From positions 1 through 10,310 of the forward strand of contig WNEG01000073.1 in the NCBI GenBank assembly GCA_012910725.1: a DNA stretch of 10,310 nt. The letters run 5' to 3'. The notes beneath the pieces are model-generated. The model worked only from the letters and a program-made list of their open reading frames with translations. It had not been told where the DNA came from and made no database searches. Source of the stretch: Candidatus Ethanoperedens thermophilum (GTDB lineage: Archaea; Halobacteriota; Methanosarcinia; Methanosarcinales; EX4572-44). A program made the translations under genes and the position numbers. Positions within the stretch are counted from its first letter, which is position 1. Each line of letters starts with the position of its first letter. Of the stretch, positions 1-6,492 are shown in pieces.

Positions 1-1
1 C

Positions 2-913
2 GTATTAGCCACTATTTCGATTTTGAATACCGGTGATTATAACATTATTTATGTAATTGGAAACCATGACGAGGATCTGCTCGACTTAAAGAAGGTTTGG
101 AGGAAGAATGGAGTTAAACACATCAACAAAGGAAAAGGGGCTTTTGAGATGTTTTATCGGAGTTACCCCAAAACAAAAGCTGGGACAGAGAAGGTCAAAG
201 GTATGGCAATTGGAAAAAAGAGCTATGTCTTTTTACATGGTCATCAATTTGATAGATTCCAGGTTTTTTATAAGCTCAGCAGGTTTCTCAGTAAAAAGCT
301 GAATAAGCAGATTCGGATTGACCCAATAGATTGGTTCCAGGATCTGGCAAATGTATCATTTACTAAAAATATTGGAATGAAACTGAATGGGCACACAATA
401 ATATTCTGCCTTCTTCTCGTTCTTTATGGTTTAGCAGGTTATTATTGGTTCAAAGATGCACCGATAGGAAGCGGCCCGGGTATTCTATGGATAGTTGTCT
501 CATCTTTTTTTGTTTTAACAATTCTTCCAAAGGTTGTTACATTCCTGAATACTGAGATTTGGCGACGAATGCCAGGAACCATCGTTAAGAAGTGTAAGTG
601 TGTCGAAGAAGTGATAAATGAACGCTATGTGGATAAAAAAGGCGAAAAAATGGATGCTGATATCATTGTTTTTGGACACACGCATAATGCCGGCTATTAC
701 CAGAAAAAGCCTGGAAATAATGAAAAACTATTCATCAACACAGGCTGCTGGGTAGAGCTGAGTAAGAAATGTATGGAGAGGGAAGCAGCAATCCCAAACA
801 CATTTTTGTATATTGATGCAGAATCACTTTATTTGTTAAAATGGGATGAAGAAAAGGTGGCTAATGGAGAAATAAAGTGCGTAAAAGATTTTCAAGAGGT
901 ATTAAGTCAATAA
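2..913 (+). CDS. Calcineurin-like metallophosphoesterase with two membrane helices, 5'-truncated by the window edge
   Basis: The reading frame is open from base 2, so the true start lies outside the window; a TTG at 23 is in frame but falls just before a conserved core motif and is unlikely to be the start. Counting from that TTG, visible metallophosphoesterase motifs are GNHD (residues 13-16), HGHQFD (72-77) and GHTHN (218-222), followed by NTGCW (239-243). These are the C-terminal metal-binding motifs of calcineurin-like/LpxH-type phosphatases; the N-terminal DxH and GDxxD motifs would lie upstream. Between HGH and GHTH sit two hydrophobic stretches, about 125-143 and 153-174, that look like a membrane hairpin inserted within the catalytic domain. 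The substrate is unknown; a lipid-linked or nucleotide-diphospho substrate at the membrane is plausible from LpxH relatives. The frame ends with TAA followed directly by TAG. It converges on the leftward epimerase gene. Confidence 0.85.
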   Translation, partial: VLATISILNTGDYNIIYVIGNHDEDLLDLKKVWRKNGVKHINKGKGAFEMFYRSYPKTKAGTEKVKGMAIGKKSYVFLHGHQFDRFQVFYKLSRFLSKKLNKQIRIDPIDWFQDLANVSFTKNIGMKLNGHTIIFCLLLVLYGLAGYYWFKDAPIGSGPGILWIVVSSFFVLTILPKVVTFLNTEIWRRMPGTIVKKCKCVEEVINERYVDKKGEKMDADIIVFGHTHNAGYYQKKPGNNEKLFINTGCWVELSKKCMEREAAIPNTFLYIDAESLYLLKWDEEKVANGEIKCVKDFQEVLSQ

Positions 914-980
914 TAGGGTTCTAAATGGAATAAAAAGGAATCAATCGAAAGTGAAAACTCCCAATCACACGAGCGAAATA

Positions 981-993
981 AAGAATTTTTTTG
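981..993 (+). terminator. Candidate T-rich archaeal terminator after the phosphoesterase gene
   Basis: A run of seven T (986-992) lies about 70 bases after the stop codon in the space between two convergent genes. Archaeal RNA polymerase often terminates at such T tracts without a hairpin. This is position and composition only; no other terminator signal was seen in 914-1083. Confidence 0.25.
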
Positions 994-1083
994 GCCTCTG
1001 GTATCTCCAGTGACGGTGAACTATCACTAAATCAATATATCAATAGCTGCATAATAAGTGGTCGTCCATTATACGAGAAGTTT

Positions 1084-2028
1084 TTATTCCCAGATTTCTT
1101 CCATTAGAGTTCTGGTTGCTTTTCTGATAGATTCATCTGATGTATTCTCTGGAGCCCAGCCGAGTTTTTTGATTTTTTCAATCGATAGTAAAAAACATGG
1201 AATATCACCAACCCATCCTCTTTTTCCACCGCTGTAGGTAAAAGTTACATCATCAAGTTTAAGCTCTTCTGTAATGATTCTTGCAATGGTATTAACCTCT
1301 GTCTGGTCTTCTGCTCCAAGATTGAAAGTATTTATCCACTCACCTGTATGGGCGATTACATGAAGCATTGCATCAATACATTCTTCTACCAGAAGGTAGG
1401 ATTTTCTCTGTTTACCGTCCCCCAGTATCTCAAGCTCATCTTTGTTCTCTTTTAGTTTTTGTATGAAATCGTAGATGATGCCATGTGTACTCCTTCTCCC
1501 GATAATATTTGCGAATCGGAAAATCCATGCCTGCATACCAAAACTTCCGCAGTATGCACTTATCAATGCTTCTGCTGCAAGTTTTGATGCACCATAGATT
1601 GATATAGGCAGCATTTGCCCGTAGTCTTCAGGCGTTGGCATGTCTGTTGCTTCGCCGTAGACCGTGGATGAAGAAGTAAAAGCAATTTTTTTAATGTCGT
1701 GCTGTCTCATTGCTTCGAGCACATTATAGGTTGCGAGGATGCCATGTTCAATATCCACCCTCGTATTAGCAGTGCTTTTACGTATATCTGGATTGGCTGA
1801 GAGGTGGAATATGAAATCGTGACCTTTAATTGATTCATTCAGGGTTACAGTATCAAGAAGGTCGGCGCTTACCAGTTTGAAAGTTGAAGTGTTCAGATGG
1901 TGTGCAACAAATTCTCTTCTTCCTGATATAAAATTGTCATACACTGTTATATTGTGCCCATCACCGAGCAGTCTGTCTGTTAAATGACTGCCAATAAATC
2001 CTGCACCGCCTGTAATAAATATTTTCAT
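1084..2028 (-). CDS. NAD-dependent nucleotide-sugar epimerase/dehydratase (extended SDR, GalE/WbpP-like)
   Basis: This 314-residue protein is of normal length for an extended short-chain dehydrogenase/reductase acting on NDP-sugars. The N-terminal Rossmann motif GGAGFIGSH spans residues 7-15. An acidic YDN at 30-32 suits NAD(H) binding, and HLSAN (75-79) is the usual strand-4 motif. SSSTVYGE (119-126) supplies the active-site serine/threonine, and Y145-x-x-x-K149 in YGASK is the catalytic pair. A later FRFANIIGRR matches the substrate-binding loop of UDP-glucose 4-epimerase relatives. It probably interconverts or dehydrates a UDP- or dTDP-sugar for surface glycans or glycolipids; the exact substrate cannot be read. 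It is the second gene of a leftward operon, starting 10 bp after the LarA-like stop, with an AGGTGA site that supports this ATG. Confidence 0.9.
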   Translation of the reverse strand: MKIFITGGAGFIGSHLTDRLLGDGHNITVYDNFISGRREFVAHHLNTSTFKLVSADLLDTVTLNESIKGHDFIFHLSANPDIRKSTANTRVDIEHGILATYNVLEAMRQHDIKKIAFTSSSTVYGEATDMPTPEDYGQMLPISIYGASKLAAEALISAYCGSFGMQAWIFRFANIIGRRSTHGIIYDFIQKLKENKDELEILGDGKQRKSYLLVEECIDAMLHVIAHTGEWINTFNLGAEDQTEVNTIARIITEELKLDDVTFTYSGGKRGWVGDIPCFLLSIEKIKKLGWAPENTSDESIRKATRTLMEEIWE

Positions 2029-2034
2029 AATATA

Positions 2035-2040
2035 TCACCT
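2035..2040 (-). promoter_or_regulatory. Shine-Dalgarno site for the epimerase gene
   Basis: On the minus strand AGGTGA lies 6 bases before the ATG at 2028 and overlaps the stop codon of the upstream LarA-like gene. It fixes the start codon and indicates that the two genes share a transcript. Confidence 0.75.
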
Positions 2041-3274
2041 AAATGTTATTTTTTGTTAATAATGTAATGTTTCCATAAGGTACTACTAATATGCGTGGTT
2101 TTGTTCTGTTCTTCATTGCAGCATTAATAGCTTTCTGCAATGTCGAAGCGTGTTTGAAGTAAGCTCGCTTCGCAAAATCACTGCCGTTATTTGAGAGCAG
2201 GTACAACTCCTTCTCAAGCGCAAGTTTTCCAATCAGTGCTGCTTTGTGGCCACCCATGACAAAACCCTTCTGCAATCGTGTGATTGCATCCTGTGGTGTT
2301 CTGCATTCGTTAATCCATGTTTCAAATACACGGTTTCCATACCCTTCTCCACATGCTGCAGCAAGGATGATCGCACCACCATCCTTTACTGCATTTTTCA
2401 CGTTTTCCAGAGCCTTGTGTGCCTGAAAGAGGTTAATATCCTTTGGCATGCCACCTGCTGAGACGATTACAATATCTGCTGGTTCAACCGGTATTTTGTA
2501 TAGCTCATCAACTATTTGAGTACCATTTCTATGAGCTTTTATGGCATCTCCAGCCACTGCGTGTATGATATTCTTGTTAGAGTCAAGTACGACATCATAG
2601 ATGAAATCAACCCCTGCGATCCTTCCTGCTTCATCAATGTCACGCCGCAGTGCTCCATCGATATTGCCTGCATAAGATGTTTCATCGAGCATCAGGCTGT
2701 GGTTTTTAATGATAGAACGTTCTGAGCTCACACCCGGCAATAGTGCTTTTGCTCCACCGGTATAGCCTGCATAGTAGTGGAATTCAATGTTACCTGTACA
2801 GATTATCCGGTCACATTCAGCCACTTTTGAAAATATTTCAACCGGTGTGCCCTGTTCAGTGTCTTTAAGATATGTGCAGTGGTCAAGCTCATGCTCCAGA
2901 TGGGATGCTTGATAATAATAGTCTGCAAGGATGTGTTTTTTTTCAGGTTCACTCATCAACCGATGAAGCCCGAGCCCAAAAATAATGCGTGTGCGAGATT
3001 TAACACCAGCATGTTCGAGTTCAGTAAATAGGTGTGGAAGGAGTTTCTTTGTTGGAACTGGGCGCGTGATATCGCTTACCAGTATAGCTACAGATTCATC
3101 GCTTCCAATGATTTCACTCAATGGTCTGCTTGCAATTGGTGAAGATAGGGCGTTTTTAAGAAGTATATCGCTGTCTATTGTTTTTTTATTGCTTTTTTTA
3201 GGCAGGATGATCTGTGCATCATCAGAAACATCTCCAGTAATCGTGCTGCTGCCCATTGGAAGAGAGATTCTCAT
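2039..3274 (-). CDS. LarA/DUF2088 family protein (nickel-pincer-nucleotide racemase/epimerase homologue)
   Basis: At 411 residues it is close to the usual length of lactate racemase LarA. The LarA hallmarks are present in order: SDITRP (67-72, with R71), GLGLHR (100-105, with H104), FHYYAGYTGGAK (165-176, with H166 and K176), NH (191-192) and a C-terminal GGMPKDINLFQ. In characterised LarA the equivalents are Arg75, His108, His174, the cofactor-bearing Lys184 and His200, so the residues that bind the Ni-pincer cofactor look intact. LarA-type enzymes racemise or epimerise 2-hydroxy acids by hydride transfer; homologues differ in substrate and this one's is not evident. The cofactor-making larB, larC and larE genes are not in the window. 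It is the first gene of an operon with a sugar epimerase. A TATA-like element lies directly upstream and there is no clear Shine-Dalgarno site, which suggests a leaderless or nearly leaderless message. Confidence 0.88.
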   Translation of the reverse strand: MRISLPMGSSTITGDVSDDAQIILPKKSNKKTIDSDILLKNALSSPIASRPLSEIIGSDESVAILVSDITRPVPTKKLLPHLFTELEHAGVKSRTRIIFGLGLHRLMSEPEKKHILADYYYQASHLEHELDHCTYLKDTEQGTPVEIFSKVAECDRIICTGNIEFHYYAGYTGGAKALLPGVSSERSIIKNHSLMLDETSYAGNIDGALRRDIDEAGRIAGVDFIYDVVLDSNKNIIHAVAGDAIKAHRNGTQIVDELYKIPVEPADIVIVSAGGMPKDINLFQAHKALENVKNAVKDGGAIILAAACGEGYGNRVFETWINECRTPQDAITRLQKGFVMGGHKAALIGKLALEKELYLLSNNGSDFAKRAYFKHASTLQKAINAAMKNRTKPRILVVPYGNITLLTKNNI

Positions 3275-3290
3275 TATATTATTCTAACAA

Positions 3291-3298
3291 TTTTTATA
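3291..3298 (-). promoter_or_regulatory. Archaeal TATA box for the larA-like/epimerase operon
   Basis: On the minus strand TATAAAAA is centred about 21 bases upstream of the ATG at 3274. At normal archaeal TATA-to-start spacing, transcription would begin at or very near the start codon. No ribosome-binding site is visible before this gene, which is consistent with a leaderless message. Confidence 0.5.
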
Positions 3299-3534
3299 CT
3301 TTGCATTTTTCACAATCTTTACAGTGACCCCTTCTTTTCAACCTTTATTATTGGATTCCTCTATTTCTCTTTTATTTGTATTCCATTTTTATTGTATATA
3401 ATCGTTAAGGTTTTATCATCAAATTAATCCTATTTTTTCATGGTTGAGTGGATTAAGCAGACGCACCTTAACGTTTTTCTCTTCTGTTTCAATCAAAAAT
3501 CGAATTTCAATTTGGATGTAAGCCGTTTGTACAT
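3299..3534. other. AT-rich intergenic stretch with a possible gene-end remnant on the minus strand
   Basis: No intact gene is seen. On the minus strand, from about 3535 down to a stop at 3419, one frame reads like a protein C-terminus with alternating beta-type residues (for example YIQIEIRFLIETEE). The frame only opens upstream by running into the hairpin repeats, where no credible start or domain exists. It may be the tail of a gene destroyed when the repeat array formed, or chance. The plus strand around 3391-3432 is T-rich. Confidence 0.2.
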
Positions 3535-3830
3535 TATTTTCTGCACTTGATTGCTTCGACAACTTGATTGCTGTACAATCAAGAGTTAATTTTCTACACA
3601 CTTGATTGCTTTGCAATCAAGAATTATTTTCTGCATACAGAATATGCAGTGCACAATCAAGAGTTACTTTTCTGTACAACGAAGTTGTGCAGTGCTTGTG
3701 CAATCAAGAATTATTTTCTGCATACAGAATATGCAGTGCACAATCAAGAGTTACTTTTCTGTACAACGAAGTTGTGCAGTGCTTGTGCAATCAAGAATTA
3801 TTTTCTGCATACAGAATATGCAGTGCTTGC
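3535..3830. repeat. Array of short hairpins (first copy of a repeat family)
   Basis: The stretch consists of two alternating stem types separated by TTATTTTC-like linkers. Type A stems pair CTTGATTG(C) with (G)CAATCAAG, for example 3601-3621 (9 bp, 3-base loop) and 3573-3593 region variants. Type B stems pair CTGCATA with TATGCAG (3631-3649, 7 bp, loop CAGAA) or CTGTACAAC with GTTGTGCAG (3672-3692, one T-G wobble, loop GAA). Several type A stems have lost one arm. The array lies between divergent promoters, upstream of both the larA-like operon and the exonuclease gene. A related array lies at 10141-10277. There are no unique spacers and no associated transposase in the window, so it resembles a REP-like or non-autonomous palindromic element. 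Confidence 0.85.
3614..3826. repeat. 87-bp perfect tandem repeat, 2.45 copies
   Basis: Copies at 3614-3700 and 3701-3787 are identical base for base, and 3788-3826 repeats the first 39 bases. Each unit contains one CTGCATA hairpin and one CTGTACAAC hairpin. Because 87 is divisible by three, spurious open frames run through all three plus-strand phases here. Perfect identity points to recent duplication or ongoing slippage. Confidence 0.95.
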
Positions 3831-3960
3831 GTTGTGTGCAGTTTCTTGAGTGGGTACAAACAAAGATATAGTCACCTAAATCGCCTCTATTGTTGTATTT
3901 ATGCTTATATAATACCATCTTACGCTCCACAATGTTTTTATGTTATGTAAACTATTGCAC

Positions 3961-4189
3961 AGTGGATGAACATCTGGAGAAAAGCGCGGATAAAACACTC
4001 CGGATGGGATAGATGATGGTGGCGCCCGTGCAGCGATTATCGGTAAGCCGGTCGCAGACCGAAGCAAGAATAACTGATATCGCAAGCAGATCAAAAGCAA
4101 TCCCGAAAGCGTTCTCGAAAGAGAATGTGGACGAGATAGAGGGTGTAGGGCTACACCCATTGCGATACATACTTGATGGTGTCGCATGA
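3961..4189 (+). pseudogene. Possible decayed gene of unknown family (or a structured RNA)
   Basis: This stretch is richer in G and C than the DNA around it. The frame from about 4055 to the TGA at 4187-4189 reads like real protein (ITDIASRSKAIPKAF, then VGLHPLRYIL). Just upstream a different frame does too (DDGGARAAIIGKPVADRS, about 4012-4065), ending at a TGA, and an in-frame TAG lies at 4010. A small gene carrying a frameshift near 4062-4073 would explain this. I do not recognise the family. Alternatively it may encode an RNA: 4141-4158 is an inverted repeat (GGGTGTA with TACACCC), CGTTCTC-GAAA-GAGAATG around 4109-4127 makes a stem with a GNRA loop, and CATCTGG (3971-3977) pairs with CCGGATG (4000-4006). 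Codon-like peptide character makes the decayed gene slightly more likely. Confidence 0.3.
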
Positions 4190-4243
4190 ACTCATCTGAA
4201 CTGAAAGGTTTAGATTTGATAGCCTAACTACCTCTAAAGCCAG

Positions 4244-4255
4244 TATATCTTAAAA
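4244..4255 (+). promoter_or_regulatory. Candidate archaeal TATA box for the exonuclease gene
   Basis: TATATCTTAAAA is centred about 20 bases before the ATG at 4270, and no Shine-Dalgarno site precedes that ATG. This arrangement again fits a leaderless or very short-leader transcript. Confidence 0.4.
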
Positions 4256-4269
4256 ATAGAGATAAAAAC

Positions 4270-5031
4270 ATGCTCACAAGCACATACGTCCATATACCTC
4301 GCATCGGACGCACGATCGAACACCGGATATGGTCATGCGGCGCCAGGACATGGTCCGAGTTTGCAGAACATCAGGACGAGATACCTATATCTGCTGCCAA
4401 AAAAACAACCATCCTTGCCGGGATCGATGAGTCCATGCAGCACCTCAGTGCACACGACGCTGAATTCTTTGCAAAATCGCTCCCGAAATCCGAACACTGG
4501 CGCGCATACCGCGATTTTAAGGACAAAATTGCCTTTGTGGACATAGAGACTACTGGTCTTTCCCCACGTCATTCCCGCATGACCGTTGTTGGGATATACG
4601 ATGGTAAAAAGACAAAGGCGTATGTGCGCGGGATTGACCTTGATGACATCGTTTGTGAGATTGTAAAATACGATTTTCTGGTTACGTACAACGGCGCACG
4701 TTTTGACCTGCCATTCATAAAACATGAGTATCCTGAGCTTGAATTCAACCAGCTACACATGGACCTGATGTATCCACTGCGACGCATTGGTTACACAGGC
4801 GGTCTCAAGGCAATCGAGCAGGTACTTGGAATAACACGAAGCGAGGATACGACAGGGATGACAGGTTTTGATGCGGTGAGGCTCTGGCACGAGTACGAAC
4901 ATGGCAATGATGATGCGCTTTCACTGCTGCTAAAATACAACCAGGAAGATATAGTGAATCTTGAAACGATCATCGAACTTGTGCATCCAATGTTTGTTGA
5001 AGACGCATTTTCGGCTGTCGGTAATGTTTGA
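4270..5031 (+). CDS. DEDDy 3'-5' exonuclease, ribonuclease H-like fold (YprB/COG3359 family)
   Basis: The three exonuclease motifs are intact. Motif I is D91-I-E93 in FVDIETTGLS, motif II is D146 in YNGARFDLPF, and motif III is Y223-x-x-x-D227 in KYNQEDIVNL; the tyrosine assigns it to the DEDDy class. These acidic residues bind the two metals that hydrolyse a nucleic-acid 3' end. The first 85 residues (HIPRIGRTIEHRIW onward) are a pre-domain typical of archaeal and Bacillus YprB-like proteins; the function is not established but a DNA-repair or RNA-trimming role is likely. The 253-residue length is normal for the archaeal form. Base composition is clearly more G+C-rich than the defence operon downstream, so it looks like core genome. 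It stands alone, with its own promoter, downstream of the hairpin array. Confidence 0.88.
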   Translation: MLTSTYVHIPRIGRTIEHRIWSCGARTWSEFAEHQDEIPISAAKKTTILAGIDESMQHLSAHDAEFFAKSLPKSEHWRAYRDFKDKIAFVDIETTGLSPRHSRMTVVGIYDGKKTKAYVRGIDLDDIVCEIVKYDFLVTYNGARFDLPFIKHEYPELEFNQLHMDLMYPLRRIGYTGGLKAIEQVLGITRSEDTTGMTGFDAVRLWHEYEHGNDDALSLLLKYNQEDIVNLETIIELVHPMFVEDAFSAVGNV

Positions 5032-5241
5032 AGGTCGTTTGTGGAGTGCTCGGGTGTTTGGTGTTTGGATGTTTGTTGGTAGGTATGTGTTTCAAGCTGA
5101 TGTAAAAAAACCACAAAGTGTCTTAAAAATTCCTAAAAAACGATGCAGTCCAGGTAAATCATTATTTGTGAGTTTTCTAAGCAGTGCAGCACAATCAACA
5201 CACTGTTTTTGGGGTTGACCGAGCAGATTTGTAAAATTTGT
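5032..5241. other. Intergenic stretch with a G/T-rich tract; no gene seen
   Basis: Directly after the exonuclease stop, 5034-5093 is almost entirely G and T on the plus strand, with imperfect GTGTTTGG and ATGTTTG iterations and very few C. The rest (5094-5241) shows no credible coding frame, tRNA or strong hairpin. The tract might act in transcription termination or as a protein-binding strand-biased sequence; this is only composition. Confidence 0.35.
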
Positions 5242-5265
5242 GTAAATATTTACCAAAATATTTTG
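5242..5265. promoter_or_regulatory. Two abutting perfect 12-bp palindromes, candidate operator
   Basis: GTAAATATTTAC (5242-5253) is followed without a gap by CAAAATATTTTG (5254-5265); each is its own reverse complement. They lie about 280 bp upstream of the ABC-3C nuclease gene and about 210 bp after the exonuclease gene. Paired palindromes of this size commonly bind dimeric helix-turn-helix regulators, but AT-rich DNA produces palindromes easily and no regulator gene is in the window. Confidence 0.35.
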
Positions 5266-5430
5266 TAACCGTAAGCTTTGTATGGGATGCTTTCATTGAG
5301 GTTAATGTATGGATGGGAAGTTGTTGAGAAATATATTGGGACGCAGAATTATGTGCAAAAGGAGGAAAACGCTACACGCAAGCCCGGTACTTAAGTATGG
5401 GGTATGGTGACTTAGATATCTTTAAGAAAC

Positions 5431-5440
5431 ATATAATAAA
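5431..5440 (+). promoter_or_regulatory. Weak candidate TATA box for the ABC-3C operon
   Basis: ATATAATAAA lies about 105 bases before the nuclease start. At the usual spacing it would start a transcript near 5460, giving a leader of roughly 80 bases. It falls inside the micro-ORF reading, so at most one of the two interpretations of 5397-5471 is likely to be correct. Confidence 0.25.
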
Positions 5441-5530
5441 GGGGGAGAGGGTAATTAAAGAAGAGATATGAAAAGTTATGGGCACAAAGAAAACAAAGTG
5501 CACTGGATATGTGATCTTGTGCTTGAAAAT

Positions 5531-5536
5531 GAGGAG
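5531..5536 (+). promoter_or_regulatory. Shine-Dalgarno site of the ABC-3C nuclease gene
   Basis: GAGGAG lies five bases before the ATG at 5542 and supports that start over any later methionine. Confidence 0.7.
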
Positions 5537-5541
5537 ATGGT

Positions 5542-6492
5542 ATGACTATTATTAAATATCCCCTACATAATTTAGTTGACAAAGAGTTTGAAACCTTGGT
5601 GGCTTTGATATGCGAGGAGATATTAGGTACAGGGACCATTGTTTTTTCTGATGGCAAAGATGGTGGGAGAGATGCAAAGTTTACTGGAACAGCAAACAGA
5701 TTTCCCAGTGAGACAAATCCTTGGAACGGAAAGTTCATTATTCAGGCTAAGCACACAACAACGCCAGAAGCAAGTTGTTCTGACAGTCGTTTTAATACAA
5801 TTCTTAAAGATGAGCTTCCTCGATTAAGAAAACTAAGAGAAGAGGGAAAAGTAGATTGTTATTTGCTGTTTACCAATAGAAAACTTTCTGGAGTTCAAGA
5901 TCCTAAAATAGAGGACTCTATAGATGAGGAAGTTGGTGTTGTGAATACTATTTTAGGCGAAGAGACAATACAACTCTGGCTACAGAACTACCCCAAAATT
6001 GCGAGAACACTTGGATTAAATAAGCTCTTAATGCCCCTTCAATTCTATGAGAAAGATTTGCAGGAGATTATTATTGGCTTTTCCGAAACAAAGATAACCA
6101 AAGAAGAACTGAGAACTATACAAAGCGATTTAACAAGGATTCCCATAGAGGAAAAGAATAGGTTAAATAATCTTAGAAAGATATATTTTGACAATGTTTT
6201 AAAAGAATCTTTTTCTGATTTTGAGAGAATCGAAAGCTTTATTGGAGATCCAAAAAATAGTGAATATAAATCAAAATACGATAACACAATAAGTGATTTA
6301 CAGGAAGAGATACTAATACATTGGGATGAATACGACTTTTTCGAAGATATCCTGAACTATTTATACAAACTAATTCTTGATGAAAGCAATAAAAATTTGA
6401 TAAAAAATAGAAAACTAGTAAGGGTATTTTTGCATTATATGTACTTTAATTGCGATATTGGGAAAAAGGTGTCTAAAAATGCTAAAACCTGA
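5542..6492 (+). CDS. ABC-3C effector: Mrr-like PD-(D/E)xK nuclease with ABC-3C C-terminal domain
   Basis: The N-terminal 130 residues carry a restriction-endonuclease-like active site of the Mrr type: E17 in KEFETL, D44 in DGGRDA (40-45) and Q68-x-K70 in FIIQAKH (65-71). This order (helix Glu, GGxD, QxK) is that of metal-dependent DNases that cut invader DNA. The C-terminal half (about 205-316) is helical and ends in LHYMYFNCDIG, the characteristic end of the ABC-three-component C-terminal domain that is thought to dock on the ATPase and middle component. The protein is therefore predicted to be the effector of an ABC-3C conflict system, released or positioned by the DUF2326 ATPase encoded two genes downstream. 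The gene is AT-rich compared with the exonuclease before it, suggesting horizontal transfer. It overlaps the next gene by 14 bp. The DNA target and trigger are unknown. Confidence 0.87.
   Translation: MTIIKYPLHNLVDKEFETLVALICEEILGTGTIVFSDGKDGGRDAKFTGTANRFPSETNPWNGKFIIQAKHTTTPEASCSDSRFNTILKDELPRLRKLREEGKVDCYLLFTNRKLSGVQDPKIEDSIDEEVGVVNTILGEETIQLWLQNYPKIARTLGLNKLLMPLQFYEKDLQEIIIGFSETKITKEELRTIQSDLTRIPIEEKNRLNNLRKIYFDNVLKESFSDFERIESFIGDPKNSEYKSKYDNTISDLQEEILIHWDEYDFFEDILNYLYKLILDESNKNLIKNRKLVRVFLHYMYFNCDIGKKVSKNAKT
6466..6471 (+). promoter_or_regulatory. Shine-Dalgarno site that sets the middle-component start
   Basis: AAGGTG lies seven bases before the ATG at 6479, inside the end of the nuclease gene. 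It favours ATG 6479 over the in-frame TTG at 6458, which has no such site. Confidence 0.65.

Larger units (their letters stand above)
5328..5545 (+). pseudogene. Degenerate or micro-ORF reading leading into the ABC-3C operon
   Basis: One frame is open from 5328 to a TGA at 5469-5471 and includes an ATG at 5397; it reads like protein (YWDAELCAKGGKRYTQARYL, then MGYGDLDIFKKHIIKGERV). Its TGA overlaps an ATG at 5468 (ATGA). That ATG opens a second 25-codon frame (MKSYGHKENKVHWICDLVL and so on) whose TGA at 5543-5545 overlaps the nuclease ATG, again as ATGA. Either these are two translationally coupled leader peptides, or they are a small older gene with a one-base frameshift near 5466. There is a GGAGG at 5361-5365 but no start codon at a proper distance from it. 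I do not recognise the family. Confidence 0.3.

Noticed and set aside
23..25. TTG as the start of the phosphoesterase
   Set aside because: The frame stays open to the window edge and the conserved GNHD motif would fall at residue 13, with the first two metal motifs missing; the gene clearly begins outside the window.
3535..3830. CRISPR array
   Set aside because: Repeats are directly adjacent with no unique spacers of constant length, the units are themselves hairpins, and no cas gene is present.
3568..3950. Open frames in all three plus-strand phases across the hairpin array
   Set aside because: The tandem unit is 87 bp, a multiple of three, and lacks stops, so open frames are automatic. 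The translations are repetitive and cysteine-rich with no domain and no ribosome-binding site.
3876..4187. Minus-strand open frame of 103 codons
   Set aside because: Low-complexity composition rich in Leu, Ser, Pro and His with no motif. The plus strand of the same stretch reads more like protein.
5214..5245. Bacterial-type -35 element (TTGACC)
   Set aside because: The surrounding genes show archaeal promoter features, and no matching -10 element at 17 bp spacing is convincing.
6458..6478. TTG start for the middle component
   Set aside because: ATG 6479 has an AAGGTG site at good spacing and gives the MLKPDKH N-terminus usual for the family.
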